This document shows positions 1-7,990 of a stretch of 64,000 bases of DNA, piece after piece. The translations under genes were made by a program, and so were the position numbers. Under the pieces are notes generated by a model. That model had not been told where the DNA came from, ran no database searches, and worked only from the letters and a program-made list of their open reading frames with translations. Origin of the DNA: Actinomyces viscosus (GTDB lineage Bacteria; Actinomycetota; Actinomycetes; Actinomycetales; Actinomycetaceae); NCBI RefSeq assembly GCF_900637975.1, contig NZ_LR134477.1, forward strand, positions 2,418,001-2,482,000, in the 5' to 3' direction. Numbering within the stretch: position 1 is the first letter of the stretch; the number at the start of each line of letters is the position of its first letter.

Positions 1-1272
1 CAAAGCCGCGTAGGGGGCGATGAGCCCCCAGCCGGTCGCCGGGCTCGACGTCGCCGGCTCCGGCCGGATCGCCGTCGCCGTCAGCCGGTACTTCCAGTCC
101 GCGGGCGTCTCCCCCGGATGCGCAGCGACCACGAGCGCTGCCACTCCTGCTGCGTACCCGGCCGCCAGGGAGGGCGAGGGACGGTTCTGGGAGACCAGGC
201 AGTCCCCCTCATCGAAGAACGTCGTGGGCACGGCCTGGGCCGGAACCGCCACATCGACGTGGGAGCCGTGCAGCACCTCCTTGGAGACACCCCCAGTGGC
301 ATCCAGGCTGGTGACCCCCAGGACGTTCGAGTAGGCCGCCGGGTAACGCACCTCGGCCCCGTTGGCATCTGTCGCAGGCGGTGCGGTGGAGGCCGTCGCG
401 CCGCCGCTCGAGCGTCCATTACTGTCCACCGCTCCGGCGCCGGCGACCACGATGGCCCCGGCCGCCGTCGCCTGGTTCACTGCCGCCTGGACCTCGGGCT
501 CATCCTGCGTGAGCATGTGACCGACGACGATCACCTTGGCCCCGTTGTCGGCCGCCCACTGGATTCCCTGAGCGGTCCTCGCGGGCGTGGGTCCAACACC
601 CTTCTTCACCTGATCGTCGGAGACCCCCTGGTAGACCCGCACCGGCATGATGGTGGCGCTCTTAGCGATTCCGACGACGCCGGAGCCCTCCACCTGGCGG
701 GCGGCGATCATCCCGGCCACAGCGGTCCCATGACCGTCCTCGTCGACCTGGCCGTCCCCCCGGCCGAGGAGATCGATCCCCGGCGCCATGGCCCCCTGGA
801 GGTGGGGGTTGGTCGCGTCCACGCCGGAGTCGACGACGGCCACCACGACGCCCTGCCCCTCGGACACGCTCCAGGCCTGCTCCACCCCGATCTGCTTGAA
901 GACCGGCGGAGCGGACGGCAGCAGCGAGCCCTGTCCCCTCTGGCAGTCGGCGACGTCCACGCTGATCGGCGGAGCGCCGGTCTGGGCGGGCTGGGCAGCC
1001 GACGCCTCCGGCTCCGGTTCCGGCTCCGGCGTCGGCGAAGGCGTTTCCGGCGCCGTGGTCTCGGCAGGAGCCTGGGAGGGAGCGGGCTCCGGCGTCGGTG
1101 AGGACGAGGGACGCGGGACCGGAAAACGGGGCACCAGGCTTCCCTTGGGTTCGGCGCCAACTCCTCTGGCCGCGCTGGAGCTCGCGAACGATGCCATCCC
1201 CATGATGGGGAAGGCCGCCAGCAGGACCACGGCCAGGACGCAGATCGCAAGGGCCCGAGGCGAGTACTTCAC
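1..1272 (-). CDS. mycP: Mycosin (MycP-like) subtilisin-family protease of the T7SS, C-terminus cut by window edge
   Basis: Membrane-anchored serine protease associated with ESX-type secretion. The GTG start at 1272 overlaps the EccB stop (GTGA), so the two genes are translationally coupled. An N-terminal hydrophobic signal is followed by a Pro/Glu/Thr-rich linker (about residues 45-100) and a peptidase S8 domain. The catalytic Asp is in VVDSGVD (residue 148), His in DGHGTAVAGM (181) and Ser in SPSLAAGYAAGVAALV (368). Two oddities: the usual GTS before the rest of the serine block reads SPS, and the oxyanion-hole Asn of the usual AAGN block is replaced (VAGAGAV, Ala281). The reading frame is open to base 1, so the C-terminal membrane anchor is outside the window. 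The family call is secure; whether the enzyme is active is uncertain. Confidence 0.88.
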   Translation of the reverse strand, partial: MKYSPRALAICVLAVVLLAAFPIMGMASFASSSAARGVGAEPKGSLVPRFPVPRPSSSPTPEPAPSQAPAETTAPETPSPTPEPEPEPEASAAQPAQTGAPPISVDVADCQRGQGSLLPSAPPVFKQIGVEQAWSVSEGQGVVVAVVDSGVDATNPHLQGAMAPGIDLLGRGDGQVDEDGHGTAVAGMIAARQVEGSGVVGIAKSATIMPVRVYQGVSDDQVKKGVGPTPARTAQGIQWAADNGAKVIVVGHMLTQDEPEVQAAVNQATAAGAIVVAGAGAVDSNGRSSGGATASTAPPATDANGAEVRYPAAYSNVLGVTSLDATGGVSKEVLHGSHVDVAVPAQAVPTTFFDEGDCLVSQNRPSPSLAAGYAAGVAALVVAAHPGETPADWKYRLTATAIRPEPATSSPATGWGLIAPYAAL

Positions 1273-2594
1273 TTGTCCGCCACGTCCTTCCAGACGGCGG
1301 CCTTCGACAGCTCCGGACCGGCGGGGAAGAGCGAGACCCAGGGCGAGGGGATATCGGAGACGTTGCTCATGGTGTAGCCGAGCTGCTTGACCGTGTCAGC
1401 AGTCGTACCTCCCAGCGCCCAGACGCGGCCGGCATCGGTGAGCAGGAAGATCTGCCCGGCGGAGCCTCCGGAGGTTGCCCGCACCAGGGCCCCCTTGCCT
1501 CCCTTGACCGTCACTCCCCCGTTCTCGATCTGGTTGCTGGCACTGATCGTCGACGTCGCCTGCCCCGAGGCATTGACCTGGAGGACGGCGCAGGCGCTCT
1601 GGTTCTCGGAGACGCCCTTGCCCAGCGTGTCGGGCCAGTCGGTGGGCGCCGACGACGACGTCGTACTGACCTGACTCAGGTCCGAGGCGTTGACCTGCTG
1701 CTCGCTGACGCCCGGGGCACCGAGCTGGTACATGGCGAGCTCGACCTCGTTGAGACGCGCTACTCGGCCATCGGCCCGCACCAGGTAGTGGCGCTGAGCG
1801 CCCGACCCGTCGGAGACCGCCAGCAGCGAACCGGCGGTGGGATTGGAGATCGATGAGGACAGCGTGCTCACCGAGGTGCCCGCGTCCGGCAGCGAGAAGG
1901 GCTGGATCGTGCTGCCCTGTGAGAAGAGGTTGATCCAGGTGGCGTCCACCGCCAGGACAGGGTCCGAGTCCAGGCCAAGGGCGAGAAGAATGGCGTCGCG
2001 GTTCTCGGATGGAATCGGGTACCGACTGCCGTTGGCGATGAGGTAGTAGCTCCCGTCCACGGACACCAGCGCATGCCCCACCGCCCCCATGCCCGAGGGC
2101 GCGGAGCCGACGTGGGTCGACGTTGCCCCTGAGGTGGAGGAGCAGGCGGCCCACCCCCGGGAGACCAGCGACTTGGCCGCAGGAAGCGACTCGGGGGCGT
2201 CTGCGATCCCCACCTGCGAGCCCCTCTCGATCCCGTCGAGGGCATCGGCTCCGGTGGTGGTCTCCTTGAAGGAGCCCGGGTCGGACAGGAGCCGGGCGCT
2301 GGCGATGTTCGTGATCGGCCGCAGACGTCCGCGGATGGTGACGTACCGCGTCCCCTCCCCCTTGACCACGACGAGAGTGTTGTTCTGCCACTCATTAGGC
2401 AGTGGCGAGGTGAACCGCCCCATCACCAGGGAGACCAGCAGGATGACGAGCGCCACCGCGATGCCGCCCAGCACGGGCCGGAGCATGTTGCGCGGTTCAA
2501 GCTCTCGCCCCTCCGGCGTCCCCGCGCTGAAGGCCATGATGAGACGCTGCCGGTTGAAGCGCTGCGCATTGAGGATGTCCTTGTTGGAAGCCAT
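1269..2594 (-). CDS. eccB: T7SS core protein EccB
   Basis: EccB is a single-pass membrane component of the ESX core complex with a large extracytoplasmic domain. The protein has a short cytosolic N-terminus rich in Asn/Arg (MASNKDILNAQRFNRQRL), one membrane segment at about residues 40-62, then about 375 residues of extracytoplasmic domain; total 441 aa, in the usual range. The ATG at 2594 overlaps the EccD stop as TGATG; a GTG three bases upstream (2597) is also possible. It sits between eccD and mycP in one tight minus-strand operon, the order common in actinobacterial ESX loci. No defect seen. Confidence 0.92.
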   Translation of the reverse strand: MASNKDILNAQRFNRQRLIMAFSAGTPEGRELEPRNMLRPVLGGIAVALVILLVSLVMGRFTSPLPNEWQNNTLVVVKGEGTRYVTIRGRLRPITNIASARLLSDPGSFKETTTGADALDGIERGSQVGIADAPESLPAAKSLVSRGWAACSSTSGATSTHVGSAPSGMGAVGHALVSVDGSYYLIANGSRYPIPSENRDAILLALGLDSDPVLAVDATWINLFSQGSTIQPFSLPDAGTSVSTLSSSISNPTAGSLLAVSDGSGAQRHYLVRADGRVARLNEVELAMYQLGAPGVSEQQVNASDLSQVSTTSSSAPTDWPDTLGKGVSENQSACAVLQVNASGQATSTISASNQIENGGVTVKGGKGALVRATSGGSAGQIFLLTDAGRVWALGGTTADTVKQLGYTMSNVSDIPSPWVSLFPAGPELSKAAVWKDVADK

Positions 2595-3934
2595 CACAGC
2601 ACCCCGATGACAAGAGCGGCCAACGGCGCGATGGAGACGAGGACGAGGATCTCGATGACATCGGTGACACGGGCCAGTCGTGGACGGTAGCTCGGACCCA
2701 GGACGTTCAGCAGAAGGACCACGACGCCCACGACCCCGACCAGCACCACCATGGGCATGACGAAGTTGGCTCGGCTGAGGACAATGACGAGCACGAGCGT
2801 CGCCAGGATGAGCATGCCGCCCACGACCCCGGCCGTCACATCCGCACGTGAACGGACCGCCCGCGTGCTCAGCATCGCCGCGACCGCAATGGCCGCCACC
2901 AGAGCGATGCCGTCGTAGCCGACCGAGGCCAGCGAGGGAACCGACGCCAGCACAATGATCGAGCAGGCAATGCGCACGGACAGCACCAGCCCGTGCAGGT
3001 TCAGGATGCGGGACGTCAGCGCCGCCTTGATCGGCCCCTCATCCTCGGCTCGGTGATACCCCTCCGGCTGGTCGGGCAGGCTGATGGTGACCGGGACCGA
3101 GGCAAGGGCGAGCCACGGGGTCAGCAGCGAGACACCGGCAGCTGTCGCACTGACCAGGGCCAGTACCTGCGCCAGCGGGTAGCCGAGCGCCTGGGTCCCC
3201 AGCCCGGTCACCATCATGGCGACGCAGACGAGCATAGGACCGGCGATCAGGGGACGATCACGACCCAGCATCGGGAGGCACGCGCCGAGGAGCGAGGCGC
3301 CGACGGCTCCTGCCGCAGCCATCCTCATTCCTGTCGGCGGCCCCTGGATCGCAGTGTGAAGCGCCACACCGGCCAGACCCGCCGCGGTCATGACGAGTGC
3401 CCAGGCCCCTTTGCCCTTCATCTGATTGATTGCCAGCGTCGCCAGGATGAGCAGCCCCGAAGCCACCGCCGCACAGGCCGGTGTCACCCAGCCGCCGGGC
3501 CCTTGGCGCAGGAGAAGAGCGCCTCCCGCAGCGAAGAGCAGGCACGTGGCCCCCACCGACAAGGACATCGTGTCCTTGGGCTCCCATGCGACCTGTTGAC
3601 GTTCGACGGCGGCCGCAACCGCTTCGGTGAGGTCGTCGTAACGGTGCTCGGCCTCCATGCTGCGAAGATCGAGTGTGAGAACATCACCCGCGCCCACTCG
3701 CTGGTCGCTCAGGGACAAGGAGTCGTCAAGAACCGTGCCCGACTGCGTGGTCAGGCACAGGCCGTAGGTCGAGGCGTCCTCTCCCAGACTCTCAAGCCTT
3801 TCCGCCAGCGCCGGCACTACCTCGACCAGCGGCAGGTCGACCGGCAACGAGACGTCAGTCGGGATGCGCTGGTAGACGACGGTGACGGGCATGAGGGAGG
3901 AGCCGCGCCGGACACGCGAGGCGGGAGGAGGCAA
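2594..3934 (-). CDS. eccD: T7SS integral membrane protein EccD (first copy)
   Basis: EccD forms the membrane channel vestibule of ESX systems. A ubiquitin-like N-terminal domain (about residues 15-95, beginning MPVTVVYQRIPTDVSLPVDL) is followed by a run of about eleven hydrophobic helices; 446 aa, close to the family length. The TTG start at 3934 is preferred because AGGAGA lies 6 bases upstream; the internal ATG at 3892 has only pyrimidines before it. First gene of the minus-strand operon eccD-eccB-mycP. A second EccD-like gene lies 2.5 kb away (6438-7797), so the channel could be a heteromer; that is inference. Confidence 0.88.
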   Translation of the reverse strand: MPPPASRVRRGSSLMPVTVVYQRIPTDVSLPVDLPLVEVVPALAERLESLGEDASTYGLCLTTQSGTVLDDSLSLSDQRVGAGDVLTLDLRSMEAEHRYDDLTEAVAAAVERQQVAWEPKDTMSLSVGATCLLFAAGGALLLRQGPGGWVTPACAAVASGLLILATLAINQMKGKGAWALVMTAAGLAGVALHTAIQGPPTGMRMAAAGAVGASLLGACLPMLGRDRPLIAGPMLVCVAMMVTGLGTQALGYPLAQVLALVSATAAGVSLLTPWLALASVPVTISLPDQPEGYHRAEDEGPIKAALTSRILNLHGLVLSVRIACSIIVLASVPSLASVGYDGIALVAAIAVAAMLSTRAVRSRADVTAGVVGGMLILATLVLVIVLSRANFVMPMVVLVGVVGVVVLLLNVLGPSYRPRLARVTDVIEILVLVSIAPLAALVIGVL

Positions 3935-4247
3935 GGCGTTTCTCCTGGAGAGCGGGACGAGGATGAGCCGTCACCGGTTGCGGACGCAGCCGAGCGACAC
4001 CCCATCGTAGATCACGAAACGGGTGTCACGACTAGAGGAGACGGGCGGGCTCATGCGGCGAGACTGCCCACACTGATCTCGATCACATTACGTGAATTAA
4101 TGCCGTGATCGGTTGTCATGCACTAGTCTGAACGGGCCAGAGAGCAGCATCCCAATGTTTCGAGACCCTCATCACAGGGACATCTCTTCTCGATGTTGCT
4201 CAATCACAGTGGCTGCCACGCGCAGCCTTGAGAAAAAGAGGAGCCTC
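3935..4247. promoter_or_regulatory. Divergent intergenic region between eccD operon and WXG100 genes
   Basis: This 313-base stretch has no credible gene. It lies between the divergent eccD operon and the two WXG100 genes, so it should hold both promoters. It is richer in A/T than its surroundings around 4085-4135. I could not assign a confident -35/-10 pair. Purine-rich AAAGAGGAG at about 4235-4243 is the ribosome site of the first WXG100 gene. Confidence 0.5.
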
Positions 4248-4586
4248 ATGGCCGAGCAGCAACTAAAGTCAGAGAGCGGCGTACTTGCCAAGGCAAGCCA
4301 GACCGTGGACACGCACCGCGCCGAGCAGAACGCCATCGGCCAGCGGGTTCAGAACGCCGCCGCCGAGTCTCAGTCTGGCTGGCAGGGCCAGGGTGCGGCC
4401 GCCGTCGCCCAGGTTGTCCAGCAGTACGGTGAGGACAACCGCCGAATCGACCAGGCACTGTCTCGACTCTCGGACTCCCTGAAGACGACCGACCAGTCCT
4501 ACCTGAGCACTGAGGCGGAGTCCGCAGCCGGAGCCCAGCGCGTCGGTGCCAACGCGGGCGGCGGCTACCACAACCTTCCCGCCTGA
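4248..4586 (+). CDS. WXG100-family T7SS substrate (first of pair)
   Basis: Small helical hairpin protein of 112 aa, an ESAT-6/CFP-10-type substrate exported as a dimer by EccC. The turn motif is GWQGQG (Trp-X-Gly) at about residues 44-49, and a YxxxE export-type motif (YLSTE) lies near residue 85. The C-terminus extends about 15 residues beyond a minimal WXG100 protein and ends Gly/Ala-rich. The ATG at 4248 is chosen over an upstream in-frame ATG because AAAGAGGAG precedes it and the WXG100 domain begins there. Pairs with the WXG gene 50 bases downstream. Confidence 0.9.
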   Translation: MAEQQLKSESGVLAKASQTVDTHRAEQNAIGQRVQNAAAESQSGWQGQGAAAVAQVVQQYGEDNRRIDQALSRLSDSLKTTDQSYLSTEAESAAGAQRVGANAGGGYHNLPA

Positions 4587-4636
4587 TCCCACCTACACCC
4601 AGTTCATCTCACCCTTACTTACTGTCAGGAGACAAT

Positions 4637-4924
4637 ATGTCGGACATGCTTGTTAACTACGGATCGCTGGAGCAGCTCGCCTCCGCGATGTCCCAGGGCT
4701 CCGCCCAGTCCCAGGCGGACCTGGACGCCATGGACGCCGAGCTGCGTCCCACCCAGAGCGGCTGGTCCGGTGAGGCTCAGCAGCAGTACACCATCTCCAT
4801 GAACGAGTGCCGTGCGGCGATCGCCGACCAGCAGCAGCTGATCCAGCAGCTCGGCAGCCACGTCACCACCTCGTCCGAGAACTACAACACGACTGACCAC
4901 CAGGCGGCCAGCACCTTCGCCTGA
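4637..4924 (+). CDS. WXG100-family T7SS substrate (second of pair)
   Basis: A 95-aa WXG100 protein with the WSG turn (residues 41-43, SGWSGEAQQQ) between two amphipathic helices, and a YxxxD motif (YNTTD) near the C-terminus. An AGGAGA ribosome site precedes the ATG. It follows the first WXG100 gene by 50 bases and is followed by a strong terminator, so the two form a bicistronic unit and probably a heterodimer. Both partners carry a YxxxD/E motif, which is not the case for the classical EsxA/EsxB pair. Confidence 0.92.
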   Translation: MSDMLVNYGSLEQLASAMSQGSAQSQADLDAMDAELRPTQSGWSGEAQQQYTISMNECRAAIADQQQLIQQLGSHVTTSSENYNTTDHQAASTFA

Positions 4925-4954
4925 TTAGCTCCGTCGTCATCCCCGACAGTCTTC

Positions 4955-4990
4955 GACGCCCTGAGCCTTCAAGGCTCAGGGCGTCGTCTT
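4955..4990 (+). terminator. Rho-independent terminator after WXG100 pair
   Basis: A perfect 15-bp inverted repeat (GACGCCCTGAGCCTT at 4955-4969, AAGGCTCAGGGCGTC at 4971-4985) is followed by a short T-containing tract. It lies 30 bases after the WXG100 stop and faces the end of the convergent RDD-like gene, so it may work both ways. Confidence 0.8.
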
Positions 4991-5061
4991 ATTGCCGTGC
5001 TGCGAGAACGATGGCGATCGCTGTACCGGCGACCGCGGGTCGTCCGACGTTCGGGCCCTTC

Positions 5062-6441
5062 TCAGGACACCATGGGACGACGTCGCTGGGCATCCGACCG
5101 TCCCGGCCTGCGCCCGGGCTGCACCGAGGCCGGCCCGGATGCTGGCGCAGAGGGATCTGGTCTCCCGGAGACGGGCGGCATCGGCTGCTGCTGCGGCGAA
5201 TGGGAGCCAGGAGGAACAACAGGTTGCACGGCTGGAGGCTGAGGCGGCGGCGCGGCCGGCCCTCCAGAGTCACTCGGACCTGCGCGGTGGGCGCCTGCGT
5301 AGTCACCGGCATGAGTCCCACCGGCTGAGGGAGCAGCCGGCCTGCCCGAGGGCGCGATAGGCGCCACCGTCTGCCGTCGACCAGGCTGAATTCGTGGTGG
5401 CAACGATGGAGGCAGAGGAGCGCTCGTCTCGACCGGGGCCGTCGAGCGGGTCGGGCTGCCGGGGGAGGCTGGCTCGAAGGATGCAGGCCGCGTAGGGCTG
5501 CCGGGGGAGGCCGGCTCGAAGGAGGCAGGCCGCGTCGGTATCGACGACGTCGGAGGCGGCCCTGGGGGAGCAGCGAAGGCTGACGGGACAGCTGGGGACG
5601 GAGCGGGCGACTCGGACGCCACAGGAGGAAGCGGCGCGGACGGTGGCGGGGCCGCCGCTGCCGGAGGGGCGACGGGCGGCGCAAAGCGCGACCGACCGCC
5701 ACCCGCGCCTCCGACGGCAGCCGGGTTGGCACCCACGGAGGCGTGAGCACCGCCTGGCGCGCCCGCATAGCCGGGACCGGCCAGGTCAGGGCGTTCACGG
5801 ACCGGTGGAGTCTGAGGCTGGAGCATGGGCGGCCCTGAGGCAACGGATCCGGAGGAGCTCCGCCGCCTGCGGTCTCTGCGCCCCTGTCCAGCCGCTGCCT
5901 GATAGCGCATGGATGATGGCGCGCCGTCCCTCGAGCCCCGTTGGCCGCGGCGCCGCTCTCCGCGGGGCGACGAAACCTGGCGCTGACGCTCCTGTGATGG
6001 GGCCGGACGGCGGGTGACGGTCAGGGTCCCGGTCAGACGATCCAGGAGATGCTCACCGTCACCATCGTGCTGGCCCGCGGTCGTCTGCCGACCAACGCGA
6101 ATGGGGAGAAGGACCGCGAGAAGAACTCGCGCCAGTGCTCGCCCAATTCCTGGGGCCGCACCCTGCTGCGGGACCACCGCTGTGGCCGATACCGTCGCCA
6201 GCCCCGCCGTCCTGCCGAAACGCGCCAGAACCAGGCTCTGCACCGCGATCACCTGGAAGAGCAGGATCCAGGGAAGCGCTCTGACATTGAGTGCCAGCAG
6301 CGGCACGAGGACGACGATCACGAGCAGAAGGACATCAACGACGACAGCCACCACCGCCTCCCCGGTGGTCAGGGGGCGCCACTCTCGGCGAGCCGGCACG
6401 CGCTTCGCCGCGGAGGCCGCAGGTGTTGGCGTGATTCTCAT
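5062..6441 (-). CDS. RDD-like membrane protein with long proline-rich tail, T7SS locus
   Basis: The 459-aa product has two or three hydrophobic segments in residues 25-75, then an RDD-type block (ARFGRTAGLATVSATAVVP) and a further short hydrophobic helix. From about residue 115 onward it is basic and then extremely Pro/Ala/Ser-rich with no predicted fold. The tail holds a 14-residue direct repeat, TRPASFEPASPGSP (DNA about 5455-5538). The ATG at 6441 overlaps the stop of the upstream EccD-like gene (ATGA), so the two are co-expressed. RDD proteins are frequent in actinobacterial T7SS loci, but their role is not established. The tail frame is judged by composition only. Confidence 0.6.
   Translation of the reverse strand: MRITPTPAASAAKRVPARREWRPLTTGEAVVAVVVDVLLLVIVVLVPLLALNVRALPWILLFQVIAVQSLVLARFGRTAGLATVSATAVVPQQGAAPGIGRALARVLLAVLLPIRVGRQTTAGQHDGDGEHLLDRLTGTLTVTRRPAPSQERQRQVSSPRGERRRGQRGSRDGAPSSMRYQAAAGQGRRDRRRRSSSGSVASGPPMLQPQTPPVRERPDLAGPGYAGAPGGAHASVGANPAAVGGAGGGRSRFAPPVAPPAAAAPPPSAPLPPVASESPAPSPAVPSAFAAPPGPPPTSSIPTRPASFEPASPGSPTRPASFEPASPGSPTRSTAPVETSAPLPPSLPPRIQPGRRQTVAPIAPSGRPAAPSAGGTHAGDYAGAHRAGPSDSGGPAAPPPQPPAVQPVVPPGSHSPQQQPMPPVSGRPDPSAPASGPASVQPGRRPGRSDAQRRRPMVS
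5455..5538. repeat. 42-base tandem repeat inside the proline-rich tail
   Basis: Two adjacent, nearly identical 42-base units encode TRPASFEPASPGSP twice in the RDD-like protein. Expansion or contraction by slippage would stay in frame. Confidence 0.7.
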
Positions 6442-7797
6442 AGTTGCCTCATAACGTCGATCAGTCCTGCTGCGATCACGGTTGCGGGAAGGGTTCCGAG
6501 GGCGGCGAGCGTCTGGAAGATGTCGCCGAGCCGCCCCCACCATGCCGACCGAACGGTACTGAGGAACATCCCTACAGCGAAAGCAGCGGCTGTTGTGAGG
6601 AAAATGATGAATGCGACGACTTCACTTCCGGTTCGCGCCAAGAGTCGGTCGCTGTCGCTGACCCAGAGCAGACTCAGCACCAGGATGATCGCCGTGGCGA
6701 CGACCAGTCTCGGCAGCAGGCGCAGCAGCCGCGAGTGCGCGGTACGTGGACGCAGGAGCAGAAGCAGCATGACGCACACGACCTCGACTCGAGCCCCCCC
6801 ATCCCGCGACGCCGCCCCCCAAGGCCACCTGGACCGTCGTCGGCAGGCCGAGCAGCACCATGATCCCGAAGGCGATTTCCAGTGCGACTGAGGACACTGC
6901 CGCGTGAGCCACGGACTGAGAGACCGAGCGGGAGGAGATGTCGTCGACGACCGGCACCTCGGGCTGACGCACGGAGCGCCCCATGACTCTCAGCTGCGTC
7001 ATGTCCAGCAGCAGCTGATTGGGAACACGCACCGCCAGGCTCGGAATCATCAGCCCACCCAGGGCTCCCACGCCCACGAGCCCCACAAGCACGGGGACGC
7101 GTGAGATTCCGACGGCGGGCACCATGGTCCCCACAGCGGCCAGGAAGAGCCAGGTGCCCGCAGCAACCGCTTCGCCGACTCCCTTGCGAACGATCCACAG
7201 CACCAGGGCGGCCACCCCCGTGCCCCACGCCGCGAGCAGTGCGACCAGCAGCCGGGAGTCCGGGCTGGACACGGGCGCCAGGAGCGCGCCGGCAGCCCCT
7301 CCTGCCAGAGGTACGGTCATGGCCCCCAGCGCCTCCCGCAATGCGGGTCCGCCTCCGACGGGCCTGAACGCCGCAGCCACCAGGAGCACCACCAGGAGAC
7401 AGGCCCCTCCGATCTGCAACGCGAGCGGCAGCAGCTGCCCGTGCCCGGTCAAGGGCGGCAGTCCTCCCAGAAGGAAGCACAGCACCGCCACTAGGACGAC
7501 CGCAGTCTCCCCGACCGACGAACGCACGACGTTCTCCAGATCGGAGTCCGTCGCGGCGTAGCCTCGCAGGCCCGCCCGAGCCGGCGTGGTCACCAGCACA
7601 GCGCCCTCGAGAACGTCCGTCCCCAGGGCGGCTTCGGCGTCCACCACAGTGCCGTCAGCGGTTGTGATGAGAAACCCACTGGGCTGGTGCGCCAGCGGCG
7701 GAGGCACGAGCTCACCGACCGACACGCCTGAACGTGCCGCCATATCAAGCCGCTCACCCTCGTGGACGAGGGTGACACGGGTGCTGGTCGCATTCAT
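6438..7797 (-). pseudogene. eccD: Second EccD-like T7SS membrane protein, reading frame broken at a G7 run
   Basis: The first frame (7797 down to about 6800) encodes a ubiquitin-like N-terminus and about eight hydrophobic helices, then loses sense after VALGGGVAGWGG. The hydrophobic protein resumes in another frame (ARVEVVCVMLLLLLRPRT...) and ends GLIDVMRQL at 6438. The switch lies at a run of seven C on the plus strand (6794-6800); six would restore one frame of about 452 aa, the same size as the first EccD. It overlaps the RDD-like gene by ATGA and diverges from eccC. Sequencing error, true mutation or phase-variable slippage cannot be told apart here. Confidence 0.72.
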
Positions 7798-7990
7798 CCG
7801 AGGATCAGTACTCCGAGGGGTTGGGGAGAGAGGGTCGGCCGAGGTGCAGACAATCGTGACTCTATCGATACTATGACGTCAGCACCCAGCTGAGTGGGCT
7901 TCGCTTCGGTCGGCTACTTCTCACGACGTCGACCCCTCCGCCTCACGGAGGGTGCGCCCTCCCCGCCCCATGAACACCGAGGAGCAGAAC
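7798..7990. promoter_or_regulatory. Divergent promoter region between second EccD gene and eccC
   Basis: 193 non-coding bases between divergent T7SS genes. GAGGAG at 7979-7984 is the ribosome site for the eccC GTG at 7991. No clear promoter boxes or operator recognised. Confidence 0.45.

Noticed and set aside
4989..5843. A 284-codon Arg/Pro-rich minus-strand reading frame
   Set aside because: It overlaps the RDD-like gene's tail in another frame; composition (Arg, Pro, Ser with no strands or helices) is that of a GC-rich shadow, and it has no ribosome site.
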